A stretch of DNA of 64,000 nucleotides from Trematomus loennbergii (GCA_012861695.1 JAAOOA010000086.1:3459793-3523792), one strand, 5' to 3'. Counted from the first letter of the stretch, positions 20,670-31,601 are shown. Notes: generated by a model not told the origin, from the sequence alone. Numbers and translations: made by a program.

Positions 20670-20790
20670 GTTCTGCTGATATCCCTCTGCTCTGGTAATA
20701 CCAATAAAGTATATTACCAATACTCTTTGGTTTCTCGAGTGCTGCATTTGGGTCCTTTATCAGATTGTGACAGAACGATCTGGCCAGAAC

Positions 20791-21800
20791 ATGGACCCAG
20801 CGCACTCCTCTTCACCTAGAGACCGTTTCGAGAGAGTTGAGGACGCTCTCCAGAGGCAGGAAGCCTCGATAGTCTCCCTGGTTACCGAGGCTCATCATGC
20901 AAACTCTAAACATGACCAGACGCTAACCTACTTAGCTGCGCAGCTACAGCAGCAGCTAGCGGCAGTAGTGGCTGCTCCAGCGCCTCTTCCCAGGCCACCG
21001 GCACCCGCTTCTGCATCCTCTCCGATCGGATTTACCCCAGAGCCTCGGGTGGGAACTCCGGAGCGCTACGCTGGGGATCCGGAGGGCTGCAGCCCGTTTC
21101 TTACTAACTGTTCTATCCTGTTCGCGCTGCAGCCACACACTTTCGCTTCCGAGGCAGCTCGTGTGGCGTTCACGATCAATCATCTGACTGGGAAAGCCCG
21201 ACTGTGGGCACAGCTGAATGGGAGCAGCAGACACCCGCCTGCTCTTCTTTCCCTGTCTTTTCCGCGGAGCTGCGCAAGGTGTTTGGACCCGTGTATGTGG
21301 GTCCAGACGCTGCAGGAGGACTACTGAGCCTGAGCCAGGGTAATGGATCTGTGGTGGATTATGCTATTGAGTTTCACACCAGGGGCCGCCTCAGCAACTG
21401 GAATTCTGCAGCCCAGTGTGACGCCATTCTGCGTGGCTTGGCGGCTTACGTTAAAGACGAGCTGGTGTCTTTTGATCTGCCCAACTCACCGGATGGGCTG
21501 ATTGAGCTGACTTCCCGCATGGACCGGCACATCCAGACACGGAGACGGGAGCAACGGTCGGAGGGAGTTCAACATGCCTGGGTGCCCCGACATCCGGGTT
21601 CGACTGGGACTCCTCGCCTCACTCCAGAGCCGCAACCAGGGGTGATGAGCCCATGCAGGTGGGTCGCACCAGCCTCACCTTGGAGGAGCGTGAACATCGC
21701 AGACGAGGTAACCTATGTCTCTACTGCGGCCGGGCCGGCCATTTTGTTTCTCCACTGCCCGGTAAAAGGCAAGGCTCAGCAGAAATTGGGAACATACTGG
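20791..21800 (+). pseudogene. gag: gag of the Gypsy-type element
   Basis: The start MDPAHSSSPRDRFERVED, 18 bp after the LTR, is followed by a Gln-rich coiled-coil-like segment, a Pro/Ala-rich linker and the retrotransposon gag core (PERYAGDPEGC, FLTNC, ARLWA, then FxAELRKVFGPV in another frame). A CLYCGRAGHFVS zinc knuckle follows near 21718-21753, its last Cys reachable only by a frame change (HCPVKGK). At least two frameshifts (near 21215-21260 and 21750) disable it. The family order and motifs are clear. Confidence 0.88.
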
Positions 21801-22087
21801 TGAGCCAAACCCCTGGATTTGTTCCCACTCAAAGACCGTTGAGCCACGCCCGGTTGCTATTACCGGATAGCTCTCAGGCCATTGCAGTCTTTATTGACTC
21901 TGGTTCGGACGTGAGTATTATGGACGAAGAGCTTATGCTGCAGTTGGGGATAGACCGGGTTCCCTTATCTCGCCCAGTTCCAGCCAGCACCTTAGATGGT
22001 CACCTGCTGGGGACAGTGACTCATCAGACTGTACCCATTCACATGCTCCTGTCCGGGAACCATCATGAAACATATTCACTAAGCTGA
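21780..22087 (+). pseudogene. Retropepsin-like protease segment of pol
   Basis: The frame contains AIAVFIDSGSDVSIMD, with the DSG catalytic triad of a retrotransposon aspartic protease, followed by a hydrophobic block. The frame then runs into a junction near 22070 where reverse-transcriptase sequence begins without its N-terminal fingers region, so an internal deletion has fused protease to the middle of reverse transcriptase. Confidence 0.8.
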
Positions 22088-23163
22088 ACTTGCATAACGC
22101 GTACCACTTGGTACGTATTCGCGAGGGGGATGAGTGGAAGACCGCCTTCAACACCGCCTCGGGGCACTAGCACTAGAGTATCTGGTGATGCCTTTTGGAC
22201 TTACCAACGCCCCTGCAGTATTCCAGGCGTTGGTAAATGACGTGCTCCGTGACATGTTGGACCGGTACGTATTTATTTACTTGGATGACATCCTGATCTT
22301 TTCCAAGACTCAGAAAGAACACGTGCACCACGTCCAGGCGGTTCTCCAGAGATTGCTGGTGAACTCGCTGTTTGTTAAGACTGTGTGAGTTTCACACCTC
22401 CTCTGTCTCTTTTCTGGGATACATCGTGGGACAGGGGAGCATTGAGATGGATCCCTCCAAGGTTGATGCAGTCACTTCCTGGCCGGTTCCAGACTCCCAG
22501 AAGCGGCTACAACAGTTCCTCGGATTCGCCAACTTCTACCGGAGGTTCATTCGTGGATACAGCACCTTGGCCGTTCCACTCACAGCCCTGACCTCCTCTA
22601 AGGTTATGTTCCAGTGGTCCCCCTCGGCTGAGGAGGCGTTCCAGAACCTTAAGGCCAGGTTCTGCCCCCATCCTCCGAGTACCCTATACTGAAAGACAAT
22701 TTGTTGTGGAGGTGGATGCTTCTGATATGGGGGTGGGGGCCATCCTGTCTCAGCGAGCAACCAACAGCCAAAAACTCCATCCCTGTGCTTTCTTTTCGAG
22801 GCGTTTGACACCAGCGGAAAGAAACTATGATGTAGGAAACCGGGAGCTGCTAGCAGTGAAGTTGGCCCTGGAGGAGTGGCGTCACTGGCTCGAGGGGACC
22901 AGTCAACCTTTCCTGGTGTGGACCGACCACAAGAATTTGGAATACATCCGGTCGGCCCGCAGACTGAATTCCCGACAGGCTAGATGGGCCCTCTTTTTCA
23001 CTCGGTTCAATTTCTCCCTCTCCTACCGCCCTGGTTCTCGGAACATTAAGGCTGACGCTCTGTCTCGTCAGTTTGGGGAGGGAGGGAACATTCCCAGAGG
23101 CTCGGACACCATCCTTTCGACTCCTCAGTTCGTCGCCGCCCTCACCTGGGAAGTGGAGGAGAG
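22070..23163 (+). pseudogene. pol: Reverse transcriptase (partial) and RNase H of pol
   Basis: Reads in order [31 protein letters not shown], the catalytic YLDDILIFS block, [18 protein letters not shown] (connection), then RNase H with [14 protein letters not shown] and [10 protein letters not shown], ending near [16 protein letters not shown]. Breaks lie near 22175, 22380 and 22670. This is a typical Ty3/Gypsy polymerase of fish. Chromodomain and integrase, expected next, are absent: the sequence passes directly to the palindrome at 23165 and the 3' LTR remnant. Confidence 0.9.
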
Positions 23164-23164
23164 G

Positions 23165-23212
23165 GTCAAGGCCGCCCTGGGTCAGACCAGTCTGACCCAG
23201 GGCGGCCTTGAC
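23165..23212. repeat. Perfect 22-bp inverted repeat with 4-bp spacer
   Basis: The left arm 23165-23186 begins GTCAAGGCCGCCCTGGG and the right arm 23191-23212 is its exact reverse complement, with spacer CCAG. It lies exactly at the junction between the end of the RNase H region and the 3' LTR remnant. Confidence 0.97.
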
Positions 23213-23372
23213 TCACCCTCTGCCTGCTGTCCTCTGGTTCGCTTGCCTGCACGTCATCTGGCTGTTACTGTTCTGCTGGTATCCCTCTGCTCTGGTAATA
23301 CCAATAAAGTATATTACCAATACTCTTTGGTTTCTCGAGTGCTGCATTTGGGTCCTTCATCAGATTGTGACA
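23209..23372 (+). repeat. 3' LTR remnant
   Basis: Collinear with the 5' LTR from TGACTCACC (near 19800) to TGTGACA but without the hAT insertion. It lacks the left ~280 bp of the LTR. It is followed by the target duplication GCGAC. Confidence 0.92.
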
Positions 23373-23377
23373 GCGAC

Positions 23378-24447
23378 TGCTTTCACATGAAAATACCTTT
23401 AAGTGTGAAAGACGTATGTGTCTGGAAGGCCATCATTTTGATAACCTTTTAACACTGAATTTTTTAATCTCTACTATAATTTCAAATGGATTCAGCAACA
23501 AAGCTGGTCTGGTGCAAACTCTCTTCAAATAAGATTGAAGCGATGGACGACAGTCCTGCTACTGAGTCACATTAATCAATATAAGCATAGACCCAGCATG
23601 ATGGTTTGAAAGAGTTCATTTCAGAAAAGTTTTGTAAGCATAGATGTAGGATCTATACTTTGTGATCCAGAAATTAAATAAAACTAGAAAAATCTGACAA
23701 AAAACATCCAATTGTAAGTCTCTCAAAGTTTTCAAATTTGGCCCATTTGGCAGTAATGATCGTACATTGTACATTAGGTACATTTGTCGTATAAATACAA
23801 TCATAATTGTACGTAGTCATTATTGATCTTACATCGTACAAAAAGCTTAAATATCGTACAACAACAATAACTCGTACATCTGGCATGATGGACCCTACAT
23901 ACTACTCTTACTGCATGTCTTCTGGGAAAAGTGACAGCACATTAGCATGTAATTAAACGACTAACAGTTAATAAATGTTGTTTGAAAAGCAAAAGCATCC
24001 CAGAGTCCCGTGACCCCCCTCAGTCATCAGGAACTGCCAGCTCCATGTGTGTGTACTCCAGTATAAGTGTGTGTGGGAAGCTAAATGATTGATCAAAGGA
24101 TGCCTTTGTGTGGGCACCTCGTGGTGCTAATGCATCATTAACACAGCTGGTAGTATGACCCAGCTTTCTCAGAGTGCCAGTCTGTTTCCAGCTGCTTTCT
24201 CTTCAGCTTATACAGATAAACATCTCACTGTGTTATATAAGAGTTCTGAGAACCATACAGTCAGGACGTCATGACTGGCTTCACCTCAGGAGACACGCTA
24301 TTTTACCAGTAACTGCAGTCTGTAGGAATCACTGACATGGGACAGAAACCACAGACAGAAATAGTCAGTTTGAATAATCCTTTCCTTCTGAAAGACAATC
24401 TGTTCTAACAGGGCTCTACGTAGGTCTGGGTGATTACTGATACAATC
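23378..24447. other. Non-coding, with a GTACA-rich patch
   Basis: A patch at 23757-23880 repeats (A/C)GTACA(A/T) motifs on both strands (CGTACATTGTACATTAGG, TCGTACAACAAC) and may be a small MITE. At 24085-24155 the sequence AATGATTGATCAAAGGATG contains an ATCAAAG TCF/LEF-like core in unique-looking DNA. No gene seen. Confidence 0.35.
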
Positions 24448-25349
24448 TAAAGGCCCTGACACACCAGGCAGTCACCAGAGAACTCGCCGACACCCGACAC
24501 CGACAGTTCCATCGACGAGTTCTCTGCGTCTTGGCCGTGTGTCGCACTGGAAATCACCGCAAAGACTTCAGCCGAGCACGTACGAACTGCGCATGCGTGA
24601 GTGGCAATAACTCTCCTTACCAGCAGGCGGCGGTAGTGTGTATTCGTCATTCAAAATAGGCAACAACCGGAAGACAGAGAAGAAGAACAGACTGATATAA
24701 ACAAACAATAGCGTGTGCGTTCCATTTTCACTCTCGTCCATCGAAAACATGTTTTAGAATATAAAAATACATGAATGATGAAATGAGCACATAAAGTGCA
24801 GACATACTATAAAATCACAGTTAATAGACCTGCATCTGATGATCGCAGTGTTCTGGCGGGTGTGTAGTTTATTGAGTCAGCAATGTAATAATGGCCACTT
24901 CTTGCTAAATTTACGATGAGATGAAAAACCGGACTTGACCAAACAAATCACGGAGCTCTCAGCAGAGGACAGCCGGGACGCTCCCGCCGATATCAGAGAT
25001 GTCCCTGCTATGTGTGGGAGGTAAGAGAGGACATTTAAGGGCTATGTTTGATGTCTTTTAAGTATCACCTGCTGGGGTTTAGCTGCTGTCCTGTGCCTTC
25101 TTAAATCGTTTGTTTACGTCCCTCACTTCCGTTTCGCTTCTCATTTGCTAGCTGAACAGCTGATCAGAGTGGTTTCTTGGCCTGATAGCTTGTGTCCGAC
25201 AAATGGCCGGGTGTCGACCGTGAAAGGCCAAATAAGGCGTGTCACGGCCGAGGGTTCGGGACACACCAAATTGACTTTGGGCGACAAGGAACCCGTTGTC
25301 GCCAGACAACGCAAGACGGCCGATTTCGGCCTGGTGTGTCAGGGCTTAA
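24448..25349. mobile_element. PIF/Harbinger-type MITE with TAA duplication, 896 bp
   Basis: Element 24451-25346 has inverted ends AGGCCCTGACACACCAGG / AGCCCTGACACACCAGG and is flanked by TAA on both sides (24448-24450 and 25347-25349). A 3-bp TWA duplication is the PIF/Harbinger hallmark. The interior at ~24570-24740 is the reverse complement of the interior of the element at 50264-50856 (CATGCGTGAGTGGCAATAAC, CATTTTCACTCTCGTCCATC). No transposase frame. Confidence 0.88.
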
Positions 25350-26678
25350 CATGATAGTTCTACCCAAATACCTTGAGATTGGGAACCGAGTATACAGTAT
25401 GAACAGAATCTTCCCTCATAGAGGTCAAACTACTTTCATTTGGGACGATTCCTCTTTGAACACTTAAGGAACAAATGTCAACTTGAAGGCCGTGAGATAA
25501 AAAAAACTGAGACACCGAGCACTGGACAGGATTGAAGTTGATTTCACATTTTGTACTAATTTGGTGGGCTACATTTACCGATGAGCGTCAACAATGAAGA
25601 CACATGACTTTTGAAGCTGACTGACATGCCCTTTTTCCACATGCAGATCCCACATGGAGGCTGCAAGAAATCTGATTGGTTGGCAGACTCATCTATAGGG
25701 TCAAAATGATCAACACCCACGCAGAAGGATTGTTAGTCTTTGATAATATGCTCGCCTCTGTCACTGCTCTATACATGGAAACACATATTTGACCGCATGC
25801 AATGTAAAGACGCTTGATGATGGGCTGGAATACCACAACGCCTTCATTTTCAATAGTTTATCAAGAACTATAATGAACTTATTTTACTGAAATGATAGGG
25901 GCAATCAACTAGGTAGCTTATTTAACACAGATTTGATACAACAGAAAGCTGGGAGAGAAAACAGGGAGTAGGTGTGTGCTTTAATTTGAAAAGAGTTGAC
26001 GGGATTGCATTTCACCGCTGTTTAACTTGGCGCATGAGACGTTACAGTCACAGGGCTGCAGCAGTAAGCAGAGTTATCCCACTGAAGACCCTCTAGTCTA
26101 GAAGACTTGGGAGGAACCACAGACCAAGGCCAAGTGTCACTTTATGCATCAGATAAGCAGGATTTGTTAAAAGTCAGTGGAGAGCAGCAAAGCTAAATGA
26201 CTGAGGGATCTGCTGAGACAATCTGATGTTGAACAAAGCTGGCTTTTCATTGGCAGAGAACCTTGAGAGAGTTTGGGCCCTGGTGATTGGCTGCAGTGGA
26301 GAGCACTCTCAGCCTCTCGCAAAGCCGTGCATCGAGTTCAACAAACTCCAGTATCGCTCAGTCCCTCAAGGTCAAGCCTGCAGAGCTGAATATGATGACA
26401 TAAATCTATCTATTCATCCCTACATCGCTTATCTCTCATCATCCAGACACAATCCATCCATCAGACGCTCCATCACTGACTCTGCTACGTGTGGAGGGAG
26501 ATGCTAAATACTCTGAGAAACAGGTCATGGATGGAAGGATGATTGAGATAACTTTTATTGAATAGTTATTGCTCAAACTTTGTGATTACAAGCTGTTTTC
26601 AATATCAAACTAATATTTTATAATCAAGCTGTAAGTAAGTGATAAGCAGAAAAAAAAATATTATTTTGATATAAAAAA

Positions 26679-26710
<32 letters not shown>

Positions 26711-27018
26711 ATTGGAATTATTTTGATTTATTAAAAAGTAATTCTTCCATAAAATATGTGGTTCTGTCTTCTCCCATGTGAAGATGTTCTCCTCTTTTAT
26801 ACTTTTATTTTCTGTAAACTAAATATATTTACGTTTTGGAATGTTGGAGAAAAAATCCATTATCCGGAAATATTCATTTATATTGACATTCACAAAATAA
26901 CTGTTGTTATCTAGTTTTTTAAATATGTTTTTCCATTTATCTCGGTTCTGCATGAAATGTACTTGTGCTGCGAGGTAAGTCAACAACACGCACTGGTTTT
27001 CATTTAGATTATTATGCA
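25350..27018. other. Non-coding stretch
   Basis: No gene or RNA recognised. An AT dinucleotide run lies at ~26677-26711. Short frames carry no domain. Confidence 0.45.
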
Positions 27019-27404
27019 TTAAAGTTGGGGTAGGTAAGTTTGAGAAACCGGCTCGAGATACACTTTTTGTTATATTCCATGGAATGCTCTTAACATCCCG
27101 ATAGCAATGAATATCTTAAGTGCTTTGACAACACATCCATAAAAAAATGTCATCTGTGGAAGCCGTAGTACTGTAAAAAGCACGACCAATCATTTTAGCC
27201 GGCCCGGCTAAAATAACTGGATGGCCTACCTGCCTGTCAGCCTTCCATCTGTGCACAAACTTATCTCGTGCCCTCATTGGTCATGTGCGCGTTCGTGTGT
27301 TGGAGGAGGGCTCTGTAAGGAAGTGGCAGATTTTCTCCGGCTGTGTATTTTCAAATTCTAGCGCACTCGAGCTGGTTTCTCCAAAATTCCTACCCCACCT
27401 TTAA
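27019..27404. mobile_element. TTAA-target MITE, 378 bp (copy 1)
   Basis: Element 27023-27400 has ~35-bp inverted ends (AGTTGGGGTAGG... and AGGTGGGGTAGG... reaching CTCGAG) and is flanked by TTAA on both sides. The copy at 59912-60288 is in the opposite orientation and differs in length by one base. TTAA targets are used by piggyBac and Kolobok transposases, so it is probably mobilised by one of these. An internal short palindrome AGCCGGCCCGGCT lies mid-element. Confidence 0.9.
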
Positions 27405-27804
27405 TGAAGGACTGCAGACTTTCAAATAACTTTGCAAAGCTCATTCCAAAGCTTATAAAATAATGTTGTTATATTTACTGAGGTGATTAACAGTATGTAT
27501 ATTAAGTATTTTTCGTGTCTCACAAAGTGGATCTTCACACTGAAGTAAGAAGAACCCAACAGCCAAAACTAAAATACTACACCAGAAACTTTGCAAAACT
27601 TAGTCGTGACCTCAAATAAAGTATACTTTTTTAATAGGGGTGTGAACAAAAATATGGGGTTTAGGAGGCTGTCAATGCAATTCTAACGTCTCGGGTTCGA
27701 GTCCAGTCTTCATTTCCTCTCACCTCTGAATGCTCCCCTGTCGAACCAAAGGCAATATGCCCTAACAGAAAACACTTAAAACTCATAACAACAAATGTCA
27801 GTAA
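27405..27804. other. Non-coding, with a tRNA B-box-like motif
   Basis: GGGTTCGAGTCC at 27693-27704 fits a Pol III B box, but no cloverleaf or clear A box surrounds it. Possibly a tRNA-derived SINE relic. Confidence 0.3.
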
Positions 27805-27912
27805 TTAAAGGGGCCCTTTAAGTTTTTGTGCATGTAAATGGTCTGCAAAGGCTAAAATCTCAAAATTCCCTCGAGAGGGAACCGGAAAATGAGCAGAATA
27901 GGGCTCCTTTAA
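27805..27912 (+). mobile_element. Minimal TTAA-family MITE, 100 bp
   Basis: Element 27809-27908 starts AGGGGCCC and ends GGGCTCCT, with TTAA on both sides. It contains TGCATGTAAATGGTCTGCAA, the signature of the family also seen at 5690, 15215, 37910 and 56089. It is the shortest bounded member here. Confidence 0.85.
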
Positions 27913-28429
27913 TTTCCTAGTGTTGATGTCTTGATTTTTCCCATTCTCAGTACGAAACAAAAGGCAACTATTTTACAAAACCAAACATTTGTCCAACTCC
28001 ACAGTAACAAGACTAATTGTTTATGTCTGACATTACAAATGGGCTGCTGCTGGGAGATTATTATAAAGCGATAATGCCTGGAAGTCATTTTAATTTCATT
28101 TGAATGTTAGCTGTGTAATTCTGTTGACATTTAAGTAAATAAAAGTAGACAGTCTGGAGAAGGAAACTAAAGTCTGATATCTGACACTAAGTATGTGACA
28201 CTGCATCGTATGAGTAGATACTGATAATAAAATAATAACACACTTCACACACACACTCTCCACAGGGGGGTCAGGAGCTAAGAGTAACGTCTAAAACGGA
28301 ATTATGTTTTACACAGAACACACTCCTGTATGATGAAGATACAGAGAAATATGCTGACTCACACACACAAAAACATCATTGTGTAGTACACAATCCCAAT
28401 GACCTCCAGCTGTCATGACGGACAAATAC

Positions 28430-28430
<1 letters not shown>
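27913..28430. other. Non-coding stretch
   Basis: Unique-looking AT-rich sequence. No gene recognised. Confidence 0.4.
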
Positions 28431-28502
<72 letters not shown>

Positions 28503-28529
28503 ACACACACACACACACACACCAACACA

Positions 28530-28586
<57 letters not shown>

Positions 28587-28595
28587 ACACACAAC

Positions 28596-28628
<33 letters not shown>
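28431..28628. repeat. Interrupted (CA)n microsatellite, ~198 bp
   Basis: A dinucleotide array with single-base interruptions (CCAC, CAAC) at several points. Frames across it are artefacts. Confidence 0.97.
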
Positions 28629-28630
<2 letters not shown>

Positions 28631-29153
28631 CAATGGTTTTGGAATGCAGCACACCAAATAACATTCTATCTATTCTCCGTGTGCAAACCCTGTGCACCCC
28701 GCGACCATGAAATATGAATGAAATGCAGTTAGCAGCTTCAAAAAACTTTATTAAGGACGAGCTCTCCTTCCAAACACCCAAAAAACCCAACACACACAAC
28801 TCAGTGAACTCCTAGACAAGCAGATAAATAAATAACAGCGTCCTTGGACATGAGCGAGCAATCACAAACATCTGTCAGAGCAACAGATGGAAAAATAATG
28901 AAAACATTTTTATTAAAAAATATATATATTATTATCATCATCGTCTGAAACATGTTGTATTACACAGTTTGTTCTGGTTTGTATTTTGTAATTAGTTTTT
29001 TTGTCGTTACGTGTTAATACCCTTTGCATTTGTGACACAAAAAATATTACAAAAATAACATTCAAACGAACAAATATTGACTTTGGGAATTAAAAACTTT
29101 TGTTCCGCCATTAGAGAAATATTAGTTCTCCGTCTTGTGACTTCGCCCTCCCC
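28629..29153. other. Non-coding AT-rich stretch
   Basis: No feature recognised. Confidence 0.4.
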
Positions 29154-29184
29154 TGCCATCCTGCCATCCTGCCATCCTGCCATC
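29154..29184. repeat. 9-bp minisatellite (CTGCCATCC)
   Basis: Consecutive copies of CTGCCATCC, about 3.5-4 units, directly upstream of the G-rich and X-box region. Confidence 0.9.
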
Positions 29185-29321
29185 CGAAAAATGTAATGGA
29201 TTCAGTGACTCATTAAAAAGTGAAAGTGGGAGGGGAGGATGGGGGAGAAGGGGGGGGGGGGGCAAAACATTTGGAAGAAGACAGAGAGAGACGGAGACAG
29301 CGCCGCTTCATTCTCTATGGC

Positions 29322-29335
29322 GTCACCATGGCAAC
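29322..29335. promoter_or_regulatory. Perfect RFX X-box
   Basis: GTCACCATGGCAAC matches the RFX consensus GTNRCCNNRGYAAC at every fixed position and is nearly palindromic. It lies in a locally GC-rich island (CGCCGC, GCGCCGCAGCGCC) at 29300-29375 in otherwise AT-rich DNA, just before a 2-kb purine tract. X-boxes drive ciliary and MHC class II genes, but no gene start is visible here. A distal enhancer or an X-box-like methylation-dependent site are alternatives. Confidence 0.4.
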
Positions 29336-29397
29336 AGGCGAGGTGCCCTTCTGCGCCGCAGCGCCGAATATTAACCAGGCCTGTATGCTCAGGTGCT

Positions 29398-31430
29398 AAT
29401 TAGGAGGGGGGGGGGGGAGGTGAGGAGGGAGGTCAGGAGGGAAGGGAGTGAGAGAAAAGAGTGAGAGGAGAGGTCAGGAGGGGGGAGAGAAAAAAAACTA
29501 CAAGAGGTGACAACTCAGAGGAGGAGGAAGAGTGGAGAGGGGAGGTCAGGGTGGGGAGAGAGGGAAGGGAACAGGTGGTGAGTGCAGTGAGAGGAGGAGG
29601 AGGAGGAGGAGGAGAGGGGAAGGCGTGGAGAGGAGAGGTCAGGAGGGAGTAGAGGGAGGAAAGGAGGGGAGGGGAGGAAGGAGGAGACACGAGGGAGAAG
29701 CAGAAGGTGATGAGGAGGTGAGTCAGTGTGTAAGGAGAGAGGAAGAGAAAAGGAAAACAGGAGATGTAAGAAGAGAGGAGTGGTGGAAGAAGAAGAGAGG
29801 CGAGGATTCAGGAGAGAAGGGAGGAAGGAAGGTGAGGAGTGGTAAGTAATGGTGTAAGGAGAGAGGAAGCATAAGAAGAGGAAAATAAAGAAATGCAGAA
29901 ATGAGTGGTGGGAGAGGGAGAGGATTTAGGAGAGGAGGGAGGAAGGAAAAGAGGATAGAGACAAGACAGAAGAAAGGGGTGGAAGGAGAGGGAAGGAGGA
30001 GAAAGGTGGCACTAGGGGAAGAGAGAGGGTGAGGGGAGCATGGAGGAGAGGAAGGGAAGGAAGAGGAGGAGAATATAATATGAAGGAAAAGAAAGAGAAG
30101 AGAGGTGGAGAATTCAAGAGAAAGGCTAGAGAGGAGGAGAGATGAGGAAAAGGAATAAAGAAGAGGTAAAGGTGGGAGGGAAATGAAGGGAGGAAAAAGA
30201 GTAGAGAGAACCAGAGAGGAGGAGAAAACAAGAGAGATTAGGAAGACACATGTTTGATGATGGACAGAAATAAAAGAGGAGAGGAGGGGAGCAACAATGG
30301 GACAAAGAAGAGATAGAAAAGGGATGAGGAGGGATGCAGGAGAAGAGGAAGTTACACAGAAGAGAGAACACATGAGGAGGGAAGGAGGAGAGGAAAGGAG
30401 GAGAGGAAAGGAGGAGAAAATAGAGGAGGAAGAGGAAAGAAAAAGGAGAGAAGGGAGAAGAAGGGAGGAGACGAGGGAGGGGAAGACAAAGAGAAGAGAA
30501 AAACAATCAACAAATAAGGAGAGAGGAAAGAGGAAAGAGGAAAGAGGAAAAGGAAGAAGAGAAAGAGGGGAGACAGGAAACAAGGAAAGAAGCTAGAGAT
30601 GGATTGAGCTAATGAGAAAAAGAGGAGGAGGAGAAAAGGGAGAAGGAGGGACATGCAGAAAGAAGAGGAAAGAGGAAAGGAAGTAGAGATAAATAGAAAG
30701 AGGGAGAAGTGGAAAGAGACATTTAGAGGAGGAAAAGAGGAGAGGAAGGAGAGATACGGGAGGAGGAGGGGATGATCATAAAGAAAGAGATGGTGGAGAG
30801 TTAAAATATAGGAAAAAGGAAAGGAGGGATAAGGAGGTAGGAGGGAGGAAGGGTATACGCTCAAGAAGATCAAAAGGAAGGAAGAAGATATAGAGAGATC
30901 AAATATAAAGGTGCAAATGAAAGACTTATTAAAAGGAGAAGAGGAAGGATAGGGGGAAATAAAGAGGAAAGGAACACGATGAAGAGGGAGGAGGAGAAGA
31001 GAAGGGGAACCTAACAAGGAGGAACTTAAGGAAAGTTAGGAGATAAAGAGAAATAAGGAGATGAGGAAGGTCAGTTACAACACAGAGAGTAGGGATATGA
31101 GGACAAATGAGGAGGCGGTATAGGATAACACTAGGAAGGAAGGAAGGATACAAGGAGTGGGATGACATAAGGAAAACTGAGGAAGGAGACATAGGAAGGA
31201 GGCGAGGGATCATTATTGTGGGAGCCTCACCTCCTCAGAGCCCATCAGGTGGATCTGCTCTGAGGTCAGAGGAGGACAAGGAGGAGAGACAGAGGAGAGG
31301 AGACACAAAGGAGAGATAAAAGGAGAGAGAGCAGAGGAGATGAAAAGAGAGGTTATCAGAGGTGTAGAGAGAGGGATGAAGGAGGCGAGACAGAGGAGGT
31401 GTAGAGAGGGAGGGAGGCGGGTCAATAAAA
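29398..31430. repeat. 2-kb polypurine (GGA/GAA) tract
   Basis: The plus strand is almost entirely A and G for ~2 kb, with AGGAGG, GAGAGGAAAG and GGAAGGAA motifs and very few pyrimidines. Local tandem repeats include GGAGAGGAAA units at ~30380-30420 and AGGAAAG units at ~30520-30555. Long Ser/Leu/Phe-rich minus-strand frames and Glu/Arg/Lys-rich plus-strand frames are artefacts of this composition. Confidence 0.95.
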
Positions 31431-31517
31431 CATGAGGGAGTCGCTCTGTGTACATCACTGTGAGTGTGTGTGTGTCCCTTTAACAGGTGTCCTCCTTTCT
31501 TCTTCATGTGTGTATAA

Positions 31518-31523
<6 letters not shown>

Positions 31524-31555
<32 letters not shown>

Positions 31556-31556
31556 T

Positions 31557-31600
<44 letters not shown>
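31524..31600. repeat. (GT)n microsatellite
   Basis: An ~77-bp GT array with two GGTG interruptions, next to the end of the purine tract. A shorter GT run follows at ~31698-31714. Confidence 0.95.

Positions 31601-31601
<1 letters not shown>

Larger units (their letters stand above)
19520..20772 (+). repeat. 5' LTR, interrupted by a hAT element
   Basis: Begins TGTCACAG directly after GCGAC and ends TGTGACA just before the gag leader. Without the 801-bp hAT insertion and its duplicated 8 bp it is ~444 bp. It contains CCTGCC-rich sub-repeats (19700-19830) and an AATAAAG-type signal near 20704 (CCAATAAAGTATATTACC). Confidence 0.9.
19515..23377 (+). mobile_element. Ty3/Gypsy-type LTR retrotransposon, deleted
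   Basis: Target-site duplications GCGAC flank the element exactly (19515-19519 and 23373-23377). LTR ends are TGTCACA...TGTGACA. The order is 5' LTR, gag, zinc knuckle, protease, partial reverse transcriptase and RNase H, then a shortened 3' LTR. Integrase, the polypurine tract and the left part of the 3' LTR are missing, and reverse transcriptase lacks its N-terminal part. The shared ~164 bp of the two LTRs differ at only five positions, all transitions, so insertion is fairly recent. The element is dead by frameshifts and deletions. Confidence 0.93.

Noticed and set aside
27640..27710. Possible tRNA gene around GGGTTCGAGTCC
   Set aside because: Only the B-box-like motif is present; no acceptor stem, anticodon arm or A box could be paired. 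At most a SINE relic.
29433..31017. Long Ser/Leu/Phe/Pro-rich minus-strand frames, up to 286 codons
   Set aside because: They arise because the polypurine tract lacks stop codons on the pyrimidine strand. No domain, and composition follows the DNA.
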